Virus record (IMG/VR): IMGVR_UViG_3300029319_000167
Span: 1-37,123 of that record
Direction: 5' to 3' (one strand)
DNA length: 37,123 nt
Origin: a virus
The notes below the pieces were generated by a model, which saw only the letters and a list, made by a program, of their open reading frames with translations, ran no database searches and was not told the origin of the DNA. The first letter of the stretch is position 1, and each line of letters opens with the position of its first letter. Positions 16,601 through 23,399 of the stretch are shown piece after piece. Position numbers and translations under genes: made by a program.

Positions 16601-19362
16601 TCTGTTCTAAGTGTTTTTAAAAATGTTTCAGCTATAGCGCTTATTTGTGGTAAATTATTTTCTTTTGACCATTGTTCTAGTCCAGGTAAAGTACCTTCGG
16701 TAACTGTTTCTACTGCTCTAGTAGATGCAAGCATTATTTGTCTGATTCGATCTGCGCTAAATTTTGGATTTTTAGCAAATTTGCTGTAAACAAAATTAAT
16801 TGATTCGACACTAGCTCCTTCTACAGAACCAAGTGCTAACGCTTTGTTGTATGGAATTTCTTTAGTTGCAACTTTATCTAAAAGATTTCTTGGTAATCTT
16901 GAAAGCTGAGTGCCTTCAATCATTAATGTATTTGTTAAAGTAATCCCTTTTTGCGCTAACGACTCTAATGTTTCTCCGCTATTTTGCATAAACAATGCAA
17001 CATCCATAGCGGTCATAGATCCTTTAATAGATGTACCCTGAGCAATGTTTTTTAAGGCTGATATTGTTTGTGCTTCTCTAACTGTTGCTACATCTACAAA
17101 CCTTACATCTACTTCTCCTATTCCTGATTTTTGAGCAAGGTCTAATCTATTGTGACCATCAACAATATAGACCTTACCCACATCCCCTATCTCTCCTGTC
17201 GTGTCTCTCCATACTGTTAACAAATCAGCTAAATTAGGATCAAAAGTACTAGCTTCTTTAAGAGATCCGCTTACTCCTTTTTTATTAAATTTACCTTCTG
17301 ATTTAACTTGAAATACATCTGGACGAACTGTTAAGTCACTTACTTTAACCTTTGCAATTTCTCCAGCAGTAGGAGCAGCTAATCCAACACTTGTACCTAG
17401 CTCATTAGAAAATCCTCTATCCGAGTCAGGTCTAATCTGTGATTGTATTTTCTGTTCTTTTTCAAGTTCTACAGTAGCTTCGCCAAGTTCTTTTGCAGCT
17501 TTTTTAACTATATTTTGTGATTTCTTAACTTCAGTTTCAAGGTCAACTTGTTTTTGTTCTGTATATCCTGTTTCCCATTGTGGATCTTTTATGTCTCCTT
17601 CTTTCTTGTAATAACCTAATAAATCTTTTCCTGGTGCATCTTCATCTACTTCTCCTATTCTTATAGGTTGCCTAATTTTTCCGTCTAAAGCTCTTTTTGG
17701 TTGAGGTGTTTGCTGTTCTTCTATTGTTTCAGCTTCTATTGTATTTTCTTGATTACCTTTAGTTTTCTCATCTGCGTCTAATTTTGCTCTTATCTTTTTG
17801 TAGTATTCAATTGCATCATATTCTTTCTTTAAATTATCAGCGTTATCTATTGCTGCTTCAAAAATTTTCCACTTGCTTAAATAATTAACCATTGGTTTAA
17901 TTATTCTTGCTTCCGCAGAGTCAACTATTGATCTTAAATAGTTTTCAGCAACTTGATACCCATAATCTTCCGCAGTTTTAGTTCCAATAGATTTATCTAA
18001 CAAATCAAGTTGTGTATTTTTTGTAGGAAATTGTCCTGGAAAAGCTCCCTTAAATCCACCTTGACCAAACTTTCTTGTTAAATTTAACGCTTTACCTCCA
18101 GCTCCAAACGCTACACCCATAGGTATTCCATTAATTATTTCATTTACAAATAATGATTTTATTTTTGCTTCGACAAATGAATCATTTAATCTAGCGTTGT
18201 TATTAATTCCTTCGGGTAATAAATTATCCATTAAAGAAGGCTGGTATGGATCTCCTAAAATGGTTTCTGCTATAAGTGAATTTCTTGCTCCTTCTACTGC
18301 ATTTTTAGCTACAAATTTACTTACCTTACTCACTCTTGGCATATTAACTTTCATCCAACTAATAGCTTTAGCAAACTGTGGAGAGGCAGTTTTAGCTTTT
18401 TTAAATACGTTTGCAGCATATACATACTCATCTGGTAGTCCAGGAGTTAATGCTTTAGCAGCAGCAAAGGTTAAAAAGAATGGAGCTGCTTCCCCGAAGA
18501 AAGTTGACCCCATATCAGCTAATGGTCTGCCAGTATCTATAACTGGATAACCTCCAACTAATGCGTCAAAAGATGCGCCTTTACCACCAAGTAATCCCCA
18601 ATTTTCTCCAGCCAACCTATCTTGACCACTCATAGGCTCAAAATTAGGATCGTCTTTTACCTGAAACGGATCTTTATTATCTGCAATATCTTGGAATATA
18701 TTTTTACTTATAAGTCCTGTACCCATAGCATCTGCCATGCTCATTCTGTTATTTATATCTCCTAGTTTTTTAAAAAATTCTGGCAAACTTTTTTTATCTA
18801 TACCAGCTTTTATTGCTTTTATTGCCAAAGCATTAGCACCAACTACATCCCCTGTTAGCATTTCTGCCATAAATCCTGGCATATCCATTCTTACCATGTC
18901 ATTCAAAGTATTATTAATACCAGAAACACCACTAATAGCGGTTCTATCTACAATTCTTGCTAAGTCTCCTAATGCGTTTCTTAATCTAAACTGACCTCTT
19001 AATTCTTCTGGAGCATACTTTCCTTTGTAATCTTTGCTAAAAATATTTAATTTGTCGTATAAACCTAAAATTGGTGTTGACATTTTTGTGTCTCTACCTA
19101 CTCCAAATCCTAAATCGTTTTTAAATTTTTCTGTGTAGTAATTATCAGAATGTATTTCTTCTCCACTTGTATCTACTGGTGTAAATCCTTCAGTTTGAAT
19201 ATCATCCTCTATATCTGTAACGTCATCTTCGCCACCCATAGTAGCGTTATACAGATCTAAATTAAAAGGTGCAGCCTCGGCAATTTTTGTATCTCTAGCT
19301 TCTAAAGCCTGGTCAGCTTTAACTTCTTTATCAGATATAATTAGGTCTTTTTCTGTTGCCAT
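10678..19362 (-). CDS. Giant internal virion (ejection) protein, T7 gp16-position, 2894 residues
   Basis: At the gp16 position, between the gp15-like and gp17-like genes, this protein is about twice T7 gp16 (1318). It probably rides in the capsid and is ejected with the DNA to form the channel across the envelope. A ParB/sulfiredoxin-like module lies at ~670-800, with Y-I-V-D-G-H-N-R (D735-R739). A zinc-metallopeptidase motif H-E-S-F-H is at 1445-1449. A segment at ~1780-1915 (G-K-G-T-Y-F and G-I-R-V-D-G-T-E-F-G-Q-P-G-D) resembles ADP-ribosyltransferase-like folds of phage polyproteins. I see no clear lytic transglycosylase. Long helical, charged linkers join the modules. Domain assignments are by motif, and the ART-like one is weakest. 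Confidence 0.88.
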   Translation of the reverse strand: MATEKDLIISDKEVKADQALEARDTKIAEAAPFNLDLYNATMGGEDDVTDIEDDIQTEGFTPVDTSGEEIHSDNYYTEKFKNDLGFGVGRDTKMSTPILGLYDKLNIFSKDYKGKYAPEELRGQFRLRNALGDLARIVDRTAISGVSGINNTLNDMVRMDMPGFMAEMLTGDVVGANALAIKAIKAGIDKKSLPEFFKKLGDINNRMSMADAMGTGLISKNIFQDIADNKDPFQVKDDPNFEPMSGQDRLAGENWGLLGGKGASFDALVGGYPVIDTGRPLADMGSTFFGEAAPFFLTFAAAKALTPGLPDEYVYAANVFKKAKTASPQFAKAISWMKVNMPRVSKVSKFVAKNAVEGARNSLIAETILGDPYQPSLMDNLLPEGINNNARLNDSFVEAKIKSLFVNEIINGIPMGVAFGAGGKALNLTRKFGQGGFKGAFPGQFPTKNTQLDLLDKSIGTKTAEDYGYQVAENYLRSIVDSAEARIIKPMVNYLSKWKIFEAAIDNADNLKKEYDAIEYYKKIRAKLDADEKTKGNQENTIEAETIEEQQTPQPKRALDGKIRQPIRIGEVDEDAPGKDLLGYYKKEGDIKDPQWETGYTEQKQVDLETEVKKSQNIVKKAAKELGEATVELEKEQKIQSQIRPDSDRGFSNELGTSVGLAAPTAGEIAKVKVSDLTVRPDVFQVKSEGKFNKKGVSGSLKEASTFDPNLADLLTVWRDTTGEIGDVGKVYIVDGHNRLDLAQKSGIGEVDVRFVDVATVREAQTISALKNIAQGTSIKGSMTAMDVALFMQNSGETLESLAQKGITLTNTLMIEGTQLSRLPRNLLDKVATKEIPYNKALALGSVEGASVESINFVYSKFAKNPKFSADRIRQIMLASTRAVETVTEGTLPGLEQWSKENNLPQISAIAETFLKTLRTEISGLRAVTQKNKKAAIEKVEGNKISYDDSVDRRLEAERQVERFEGLAYSVSDTNRLINELALSMKTGPISATQIVKDNFELIKTTMAGDDAPLTKIESEPARVQKEIDTKLNEKANDLLRNEKPEPIKREEVQKVVNKEKDELLQGYTEQEIFDLEDELVANNGSLNKNHSKIGKTLDAKVTSTKRKTFPYITEGGYKFNSASELNDADFGLLYPILMRKYPKLNFNSTKWAGTAKPRYGQYTIAFANDIDRAIYITGNRWGKKSKKDAEFNAFLDEIGISSGARHKAYMAMKNELKSLSAAAEFADGELTLRNSMAYTEIMREPLVKKGSVNKDGTVNIRNNYVDGDGYVQRDPRADDGDFELDNLREIENENVRKANEKLQAKYNKEYKESTNPKNFDPLDPKNNEQLEFALEDDIYTNMGNDHVYSDVNLTEQQAQELVDIARRIAGANVQNLRLVDAIEPKISAKAASAYGLPPSAIGKTGRAKGLFRFGSTPQKDLIVLAMTYKSHFINFGSMMQTLRHESFHRIQDRYLTLKEQKLLDSPAVDRQLREIVASFYPKHQKYLYGAKRMSEREVQAFAFSVFDELDFAKEPTWLQPFKKLQEIAEKINNKLSGYGFKTYKDIFRDAQAGRLAERTPRSERFAQKIPGNTAPEPASFALNPDEFTENLETIKVAIRDGDMTIEEAMDGLYRRLINRKLNPDGKKYIPTSEADLIATNKAFETSLFELLGTREDATKVPSFTMENMKRLGLQLITESNFRTDEILALHKKAMRGDKNALQKQVAQAAIILQRDVQIQQMKEVALDIKLNPNDSTSKSLLISLWEDAMKVSVAIAEVNRPSAQNLRMQQMDFLGGQEMFIPPYQHIEVDVATTKTGTTALEKGVEEAGLVQDKGLGKGTYFKSMDGGEVREKSTYVDGVVNADIMILDLTSQNKSLSKLLQELNIENVGAVLDGKLTAEQKGALAEYLASKKYQGIRVDGTEFGQPGDIIYVPDNNQANKIINSKAQIQEGSDPADMPEQQSIPGVFKKAVLEQENIFENLMSKKDYESVMNNKPTKRAREIMEIIAESLYLYKDRTKSMNNFMTNFAKGLDNVGKGQLTQEKIAQIARNGIFLNSATLGKVLGGSLFRAVTLPYSQFMGAGKTKRKALAAGDMDGARMAKMRQQLNMTMYLRYFVHAAHAFRLALSAVKHDEVFGNINRGYFEADGYRKSKNPNKQPKIRRFDDYVQEEIDDEARRMLSGGKGVAKHLTNPETNPVILATHYLTKGVKTTFGSGASRVMSGLDTLVGMTVAPSYEYARLMEQELFQKMAQGFDMHDPRIFNEAHKKAEAALNRSLADVEMPDGSVIKGGFMDSVHARQAVDYVNFTDSIEVDRNERTVEYGIRRAQEKGLTQPEDILEFAEQYRNDEDLNNLEYFTKASEPTNDQFRGFGKGLSSTETGFDELGQRILNYPSKRIHKATRAVPLLGVVFPTNRTPLNLVKSALRHLPLPTNRLVDSYWRDITSEDLFQRERAIGEIATSQHLFALGIGAVATGLVEFSGPQSTNPNKDRLNRYMHRPPNAIRFRTPGSNEWSDWYSLDMFDTASFIFGSIGGYVDAIKRMPRDDQFEIPYTENDEISYSDKAQEAYIIANAHTLRRFDGYTAAKAIGDTVKENTVGYFRKSVMANIGNFYDLITELMQTEESGNQYIHTGKRNMLETTIARYMKMPLALLRQTRIGFDNKRYLINESVNATTGERTWYATASDLAMELLSEIPGLQNLFGTPELDPIYGQPVEYDYAYGAENIKNPLLRSLVMNIHPLAMFRPTKERNGTVYKELSRLHGFGAYPRFSTRTSLGIKGYVMSNQEFMEFRELMTTLKDPNGSGLTFAQDLERLINSDAYKELPDYDPEFDATGLPRNIVSKRAMLTKLYAIDQLAKKYRDAARRYFINTRPYLQHLQNENRILNKEVAQTTNDFPNQVEAWRSIVNTDVRTG

Positions 19363-19364
19363 AC

Positions 19365-22202
19365 TTATAAACCTAAGTTTTGGTTATATTTTAATATCAT
19401 ACCTCTAGCATCTTGAAATGTCTCTACCCCATTTAATTTTAAGAGAAATTCTTTATGCTGCGGAAAATCTTTAAGGTTTGCTGGAATACTAGGATGATTG
19501 TAGTCAATAACTCCATCTGTAACCGCTTCTGGATATAAATTTTTTATACTGTTTTCTGTTTCAAAAATAATAAAATTACCTAAATTAACACCATCCCCTG
19601 ATCCATATTTATCTGTAGCCTCTAATAAAGTAAAAAGATTTTCTAAATTTTTATATGCTTTTTGGCTTTTCATTGTCATCTTCTTACCATGTCTAACTTC
19701 ATCTGGTTTAGAAGTAAATTGATTAGCATTTAACTGATTACTATAAATTTGATGTGGGGAATAAAATACTCCGCCTACAGTTTGACCTTCACGACCAGAA
19801 AATAATATGTTCAAATAAAATTGTGTTCCAGCCTCGCCATTAAAAACAACTCCATTAGGAGAATCTATATGCAAAACAAAACTGTATTCTTCAGTTCCAG
19901 CTCTGTATAAATCATTTGCGTCAAAGTTTACATCAGATAATCTATTATTAACAATATTTCCATAACCTCCATCAGAGTTTCCAACAAAACTTGCACCAGG
20001 TTCTTCTTCTCCGTACCAACTTGACGTATATTTATTCCCTGTAACTTCTGGATCAACTCCTTCAGTATCAAAAAATTGTTTAAATAATCCGTTTTCTTTA
20101 TCGTCCCTAACTCTGTTATTTAAATCTTTTTGTGATACTTTTTGCCCATCTGAAGTCATTTCAAAATAAGTATCTATTAAATACTTTTCTACGCTTCCTC
20201 TGATTTGTTCCCAGGCTGCATTTATTTCAGAGTCACTAGCTTGAGGTCTGCTATTTTTATAAGTCTTTTTAAATTCATCTTCTTGGTTTTTTAATGATTC
20301 GCCTACTGCGGTTGATACAATACTGCCTTCCATTTCTAAAATATTTTTATGAGTATCCGCCACTCCTGATTGCAAATCAACTACATCTTGACCATATATA
20401 CCAGTTAATGCTTTATAGCTTGATAGATACTTAGTACAAGCATTACTGTTTTCGCCAGCCAATAAACAAGCCTGAGCATCTTTTTTTAGTAATTTTACAT
20501 CTGCTCTAAACTCTGTTGGAGTTAAATCATAAACAATATTTTTTAAAAGAGTTTCTCTGCTTTTTTCTAACTCTTCTACTCTTACATTAAATTCTGCTGT
20601 TGTTATTAATCCATTATCTTTTTGTGTATTTAACTGTTTTAAAGCGTTATCATAATTTTCATCTACTTTTGAAAGTATAGCTTTTTTTGCCTGGATAACT
20701 TTGGTATCCGCTTTGATCTCGTTTTCCGTTCCATTTGCATTATAGTTAGCCAAAATATCTTTAGCGCTTTCTTCATCAATTTTTATTTCATCTACTCCAC
20801 TCATTAAATTGTCTTGATTTTGTACGTCTCGCAAAAACTTATCAGCAGTTTCAAAATCGTTTCTTTCTCTAATTACGCTAGTAACAATATCTCTTAAAAA
20901 CCTTTCTCCTCCAAACGTATCTATGTAAAAAGAAGTTAAAACATATCCTCCATCAACTTCCTTATATCTACTATTACTTGTACCTGTTCCTATTCCGTTA
21001 ACTCCATCATCCTCTGGATTTCCATAAAATATATCTTTTAAATATTCAAGAGTATCTAATCCGCTTAGATTTTTTGATTCCGCAATAGCAGCGATTAAAT
21101 CTTTTACTAATTGCTTTTTTGATTCATCAGGTAAATGATTTGCTTTATTTATCCTTTCAACAATAGTTCCAACATTTTCACTTAATTTTGCATCTGTAAA
21201 AGTTTTATCATTTTTAATACTGTTTCTTAATGTATTTATATCTCCTGTTATTTCAGTTGATTCTTGCCTGTTTAAAATATTTTGATAAGTAGTGTCTTGA
21301 CTTGTTCTGTCATTCATTCTGTGTTGAGTAACATAACCATTCGTATTGTTATGTTCAAAAACACCTAGTTTTGCATTTCCATAAATATGTTTGTTATATG
21401 CGTCTTTATATCTATCATCATCTGGACTTAACTCTCCAACTGTTACTTGTTCGTAAATTGGAGTTACTCCATCTTGTTCAAACTGCGGTTCTCCGTTCTT
21501 AATAAGTTGTACTTTGTTTCCATCCTTATCTAAATAATCAACTTTAATAGTATTTTTTACATTATTCCAAGTTGCTATATTGTCATAAACTTTTCTTTCT
21601 TCAATTTGCGACAATATGGTATTTTGTAATCTTTTATTTTTTCTTATTTCTTTTAAAGTTTGTTCTGCAAATCTTATTTCTTCTAAATCTGTTTCGCTTA
21701 AAGTTCCTGTTGTGTCATTTCTTTTATCAATAATTTTCATTAATTGCTTTTCTACGGAATTTAATTTATTAGCAGGGTTTACTTCTGTACCATCATTTCC
21801 TAGCGTGTATGTATCTAATATTTGACTAGCTTGTTTTGTTAAATATTTTTGTTCGTCAACTCTGAATTTAGTGTAGTTATCGTCAAGCTGGTCTACCTCT
21901 CCCTTGAGAGTTTTCATTCCATCAATAAAAGCACTAAATTCGTTTTGTTTTGCAATTCTTGTATCATCATAAAAACCTTGTACTGAAGGCAAATCTAAAG
22001 TAGGAACTAAATTAGCCTCTGTAGGTCTGGAATAAGTATCCCCATACCACTTAAACTGTTGTATTTTAGGTTGTTCAAACTGTAAATTTATCTGGCTTAC
22101 GTCTCCAGTACTTGCACCTTTAGCAAGCTGTTGTCTTTTTTGATTTGCTCGTTTCTTTGGGTTTGCATCCCCTGGAGTTAAGCCTGTTGTTTTTGTTGCC
22201 AT
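19365..22202 (-). CDS. Internal virion protein, T7 gp15-like, 945 residues
   Basis: Position (directly after the gp14-like gene and before the giant protein), length (T7 gp15 is 747) and composition (mostly helical, acidic/lysine-rich, few cysteines, long coiled-coil-like stretches around residues 95-215) fit the gp15 ejection protein that forms a tube with gp16. The N-terminus is basic and low-complexity (N-P-K-K-R-A-N-Q-K-R-Q-Q-L), as often in DNA-contacting virion proteins. The gene begins one base after the upstream stop and ends two bases before the giant gene starts. No enzymatic motif is visible. The identification is by synteny rather than sequence recognition. Confidence 0.8.
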   Translation of the reverse strand: MATKTTGLTPGDANPKKRANQKRQQLAKGASTGDVSQINLQFEQPKIQQFKWYGDTYSRPTEANLVPTLDLPSVQGFYDDTRIAKQNEFSAFIDGMKTLKGEVDQLDDNYTKFRVDEQKYLTKQASQILDTYTLGNDGTEVNPANKLNSVEKQLMKIIDKRNDTTGTLSETDLEEIRFAEQTLKEIRKNKRLQNTILSQIEERKVYDNIATWNNVKNTIKVDYLDKDGNKVQLIKNGEPQFEQDGVTPIYEQVTVGELSPDDDRYKDAYNKHIYGNAKLGVFEHNNTNGYVTQHRMNDRTSQDTTYQNILNRQESTEITGDINTLRNSIKNDKTFTDAKLSENVGTIVERINKANHLPDESKKQLVKDLIAAIAESKNLSGLDTLEYLKDIFYGNPEDDGVNGIGTGTSNSRYKEVDGGYVLTSFYIDTFGGERFLRDIVTSVIRERNDFETADKFLRDVQNQDNLMSGVDEIKIDEESAKDILANYNANGTENEIKADTKVIQAKKAILSKVDENYDNALKQLNTQKDNGLITTAEFNVRVEELEKSRETLLKNIVYDLTPTEFRADVKLLKKDAQACLLAGENSNACTKYLSSYKALTGIYGQDVVDLQSGVADTHKNILEMEGSIVSTAVGESLKNQEDEFKKTYKNSRPQASDSEINAAWEQIRGSVEKYLIDTYFEMTSDGQKVSQKDLNNRVRDDKENGLFKQFFDTEGVDPEVTGNKYTSSWYGEEEPGASFVGNSDGGYGNIVNNRLSDVNFDANDLYRAGTEEYSFVLHIDSPNGVVFNGEAGTQFYLNILFSGREGQTVGGVFYSPHQIYSNQLNANQFTSKPDEVRHGKKMTMKSQKAYKNLENLFTLLEATDKYGSGDGVNLGNFIIFETENSIKNLYPEAVTDGVIDYNHPSIPANLKDFPQHKEFLLKLNGVETFQDARGMILKYNQNLGL

Positions 22203-22901
22203 TTATCCTCCTAGTGAATTGTAATAATTTGCTTGCGCAGTTTGAGCCTTAATAGTTGCTTGATTAGCTTTATATTGCATATTGCTATTAAATCCACCAA
22301 CGATAGAACCAGCCATACCAAGTGCGTATGGACCAAAACTTGGCTTGGGTATTTTAAGTGGCTTAACAGGATCAAGATATGTTTTCTTAAGATAATTTCT
22401 AGCAGATCCCCTTCGAGAAGCTCGATCTCCTTGCGCATCAAGCCTTTGCGTTTGCGAGCCTTTAAGTGCAAATGCAGCATTTCTGTTAGTCACAAAATCG
22501 GCTGCTGCTCTCGATCTTTCTATCTCAGCTAAAAGAGTCCAGGCATTTTGTCCAATACGTTGCGAGGCTACTTCTCCTTTCTTTTGTAATGCTACTTTTC
22601 CTCTTTCTGTTTGCTCTTGCGCCCTAGCTTCTTGTATCTGTTGTTGCTCCATAGTAATCCTGGTCGAAGCTCTCTCGTAAGCCAGGTCAGCCATAAATTC
22701 TGTATGTGCTATAAAGTCTTGATTCATCTGCTCCCTAACATCTTCGGTCATTCGGTTAGATTCTGTTTGAAGTAACTGACTTTGATAATTAAGATTATTC
22801 TGTGCGTTTTGGAAGGCAACATTAGACTTGGCTTGTTGATAAGCCATAAATTGTGAGCCTACTCCTAAAACTGTACCTACTATGGAAATTGGATCACACA
22901 T
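22203..22901 (-). CDS. Internal virion protein B, T7 gp14-like, 232 residues
   Basis: The start M-C-D-P-I-S-I-V-G-T-V-L-G and the long Gln/Ala/Glu-rich helices (N-A-Q-N-N-L-N-Y-Q-S-Q-L-L, M-E-Q-Q-Q-I-Q-E-A-R-A-Q-E) match T7 gp14, which begins M-C and is similarly helical and about 196 residues. It is thought to insert in the outer membrane as part of the ejection channel. A glycine-rich hydrophobic stretch near 192-205 (L-G-M-A-G-S-I-V-G-G-F) could contact membrane. It lies between gp13-like and gp15-like genes with 1-3 nt gaps. Confidence 0.85.
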   Translation of the reverse strand: MCDPISIVGTVLGVGSQFMAYQQAKSNVAFQNAQNNLNYQSQLLQTESNRMTEDVREQMNQDFIAHTEFMADLAYERASTRITMEQQQIQEARAQEQTERGKVALQKKGEVASQRIGQNAWTLLAEIERSRAAADFVTNRNAAFALKGSQTQRLDAQGDRASRRGSARNYLKKTYLDPVKPLKIPKPSFGPYALGMAGSIVGGFNSNMQYKANQATIKAQTAQANYYNSLGG

Positions 22902-22904
22902 TAG

Positions 22905-23399
22905 TTAGACCTTAGCAAATTCATAAAAAAGACGACCCTCATAACCAAATGTAGCGTGTTCTTTGATAATTGAAAAACCCATGTACTTAATCCATTTTAC
23001 ATGAGTTGTATTTCTTGCATCTACAAAATTGTATAATATTGGATAATTCATTTTAAATTTATCTAATTCTATTGGAGAATTGCGAAGAAAAGCTCTTACA
23101 TCTTTATAATCGCTAGTCATAGTTCTATGCCCTAACATCCATATTTTTCCTATGTTTTTTCTAATAGGAATTACCCCATACATACCCATGATATTTCCTT
23201 TACGACCTACCATAGTCATGCAAGGTTGACTTGCAAAATAACAATATATAAGACTACTTTTTGGATTTGATCCAGAATATGCGTATATTTCTTCTATATC
23301 TTCTTGCCTCATATTTGCAGCAACTTCCACTATGTCATTGGGAGTTGACTTTCTCCAATGAAATCTACTTAAATTCGTCTTGCTCTGCTGTGCAACCAT
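22905..23399 (-). CDS. Internal virion protein A, T7 gp13-like with GNAT-type fold
   Basis: The region F-H-W-R-K-S-T-P-N-D-I-V-E-V, then I-Y-C-Y-F-A-S-Q-P-C, a W-M-L-G-H-R-T-M segment and the closing L-Y-N-F-V-D-A-R-N-T-T-H-V-K-W-I-K-Y-M-G-F match T7 gp13-type proteins, which adopt a GNAT acetyltransferase-like fold and are needed for virion assembly. The frame is open to 23429, with ATGs at 23429, 23408 and 23399. I took 23399 because T7 gp13 starts only a few residues before the conserved R-x-K-S-T; the longer start would overlap the tail tube gene by 61 nt. No acetyl-CoA loop is evident. Confidence 0.82.
   Translation of the reverse strand: MVAQQSKTNLSRFHWRKSTPNDIVEVAANMRQEDIEEIYAYSGSNPKSSLIYCYFASQPCMTMVGRKGNIMGMYGVIPIRKNIGKIWMLGHRTMTSDYKDVRAFLRNSPIELDKFKMNYPILYNFVDARNTTHVKWIKYMGFSIIKEHATFGYEGRLFYEFAKV

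Noticed and set aside
10678-19362. Calling the giant protein an anti-restriction or methylase polyprotein because of its ParB-like module
   Set aside because: Its place between gp15-like and gp17-like genes fits an ejection protein better; the enzyme modules are noted but not used as the name.
22211-22480. 89-residue frame in the gp14-like gene
   Set aside because: An alternate frame of a well-supported virion gene; composition is Leu/Ile-rich by codon shift only.
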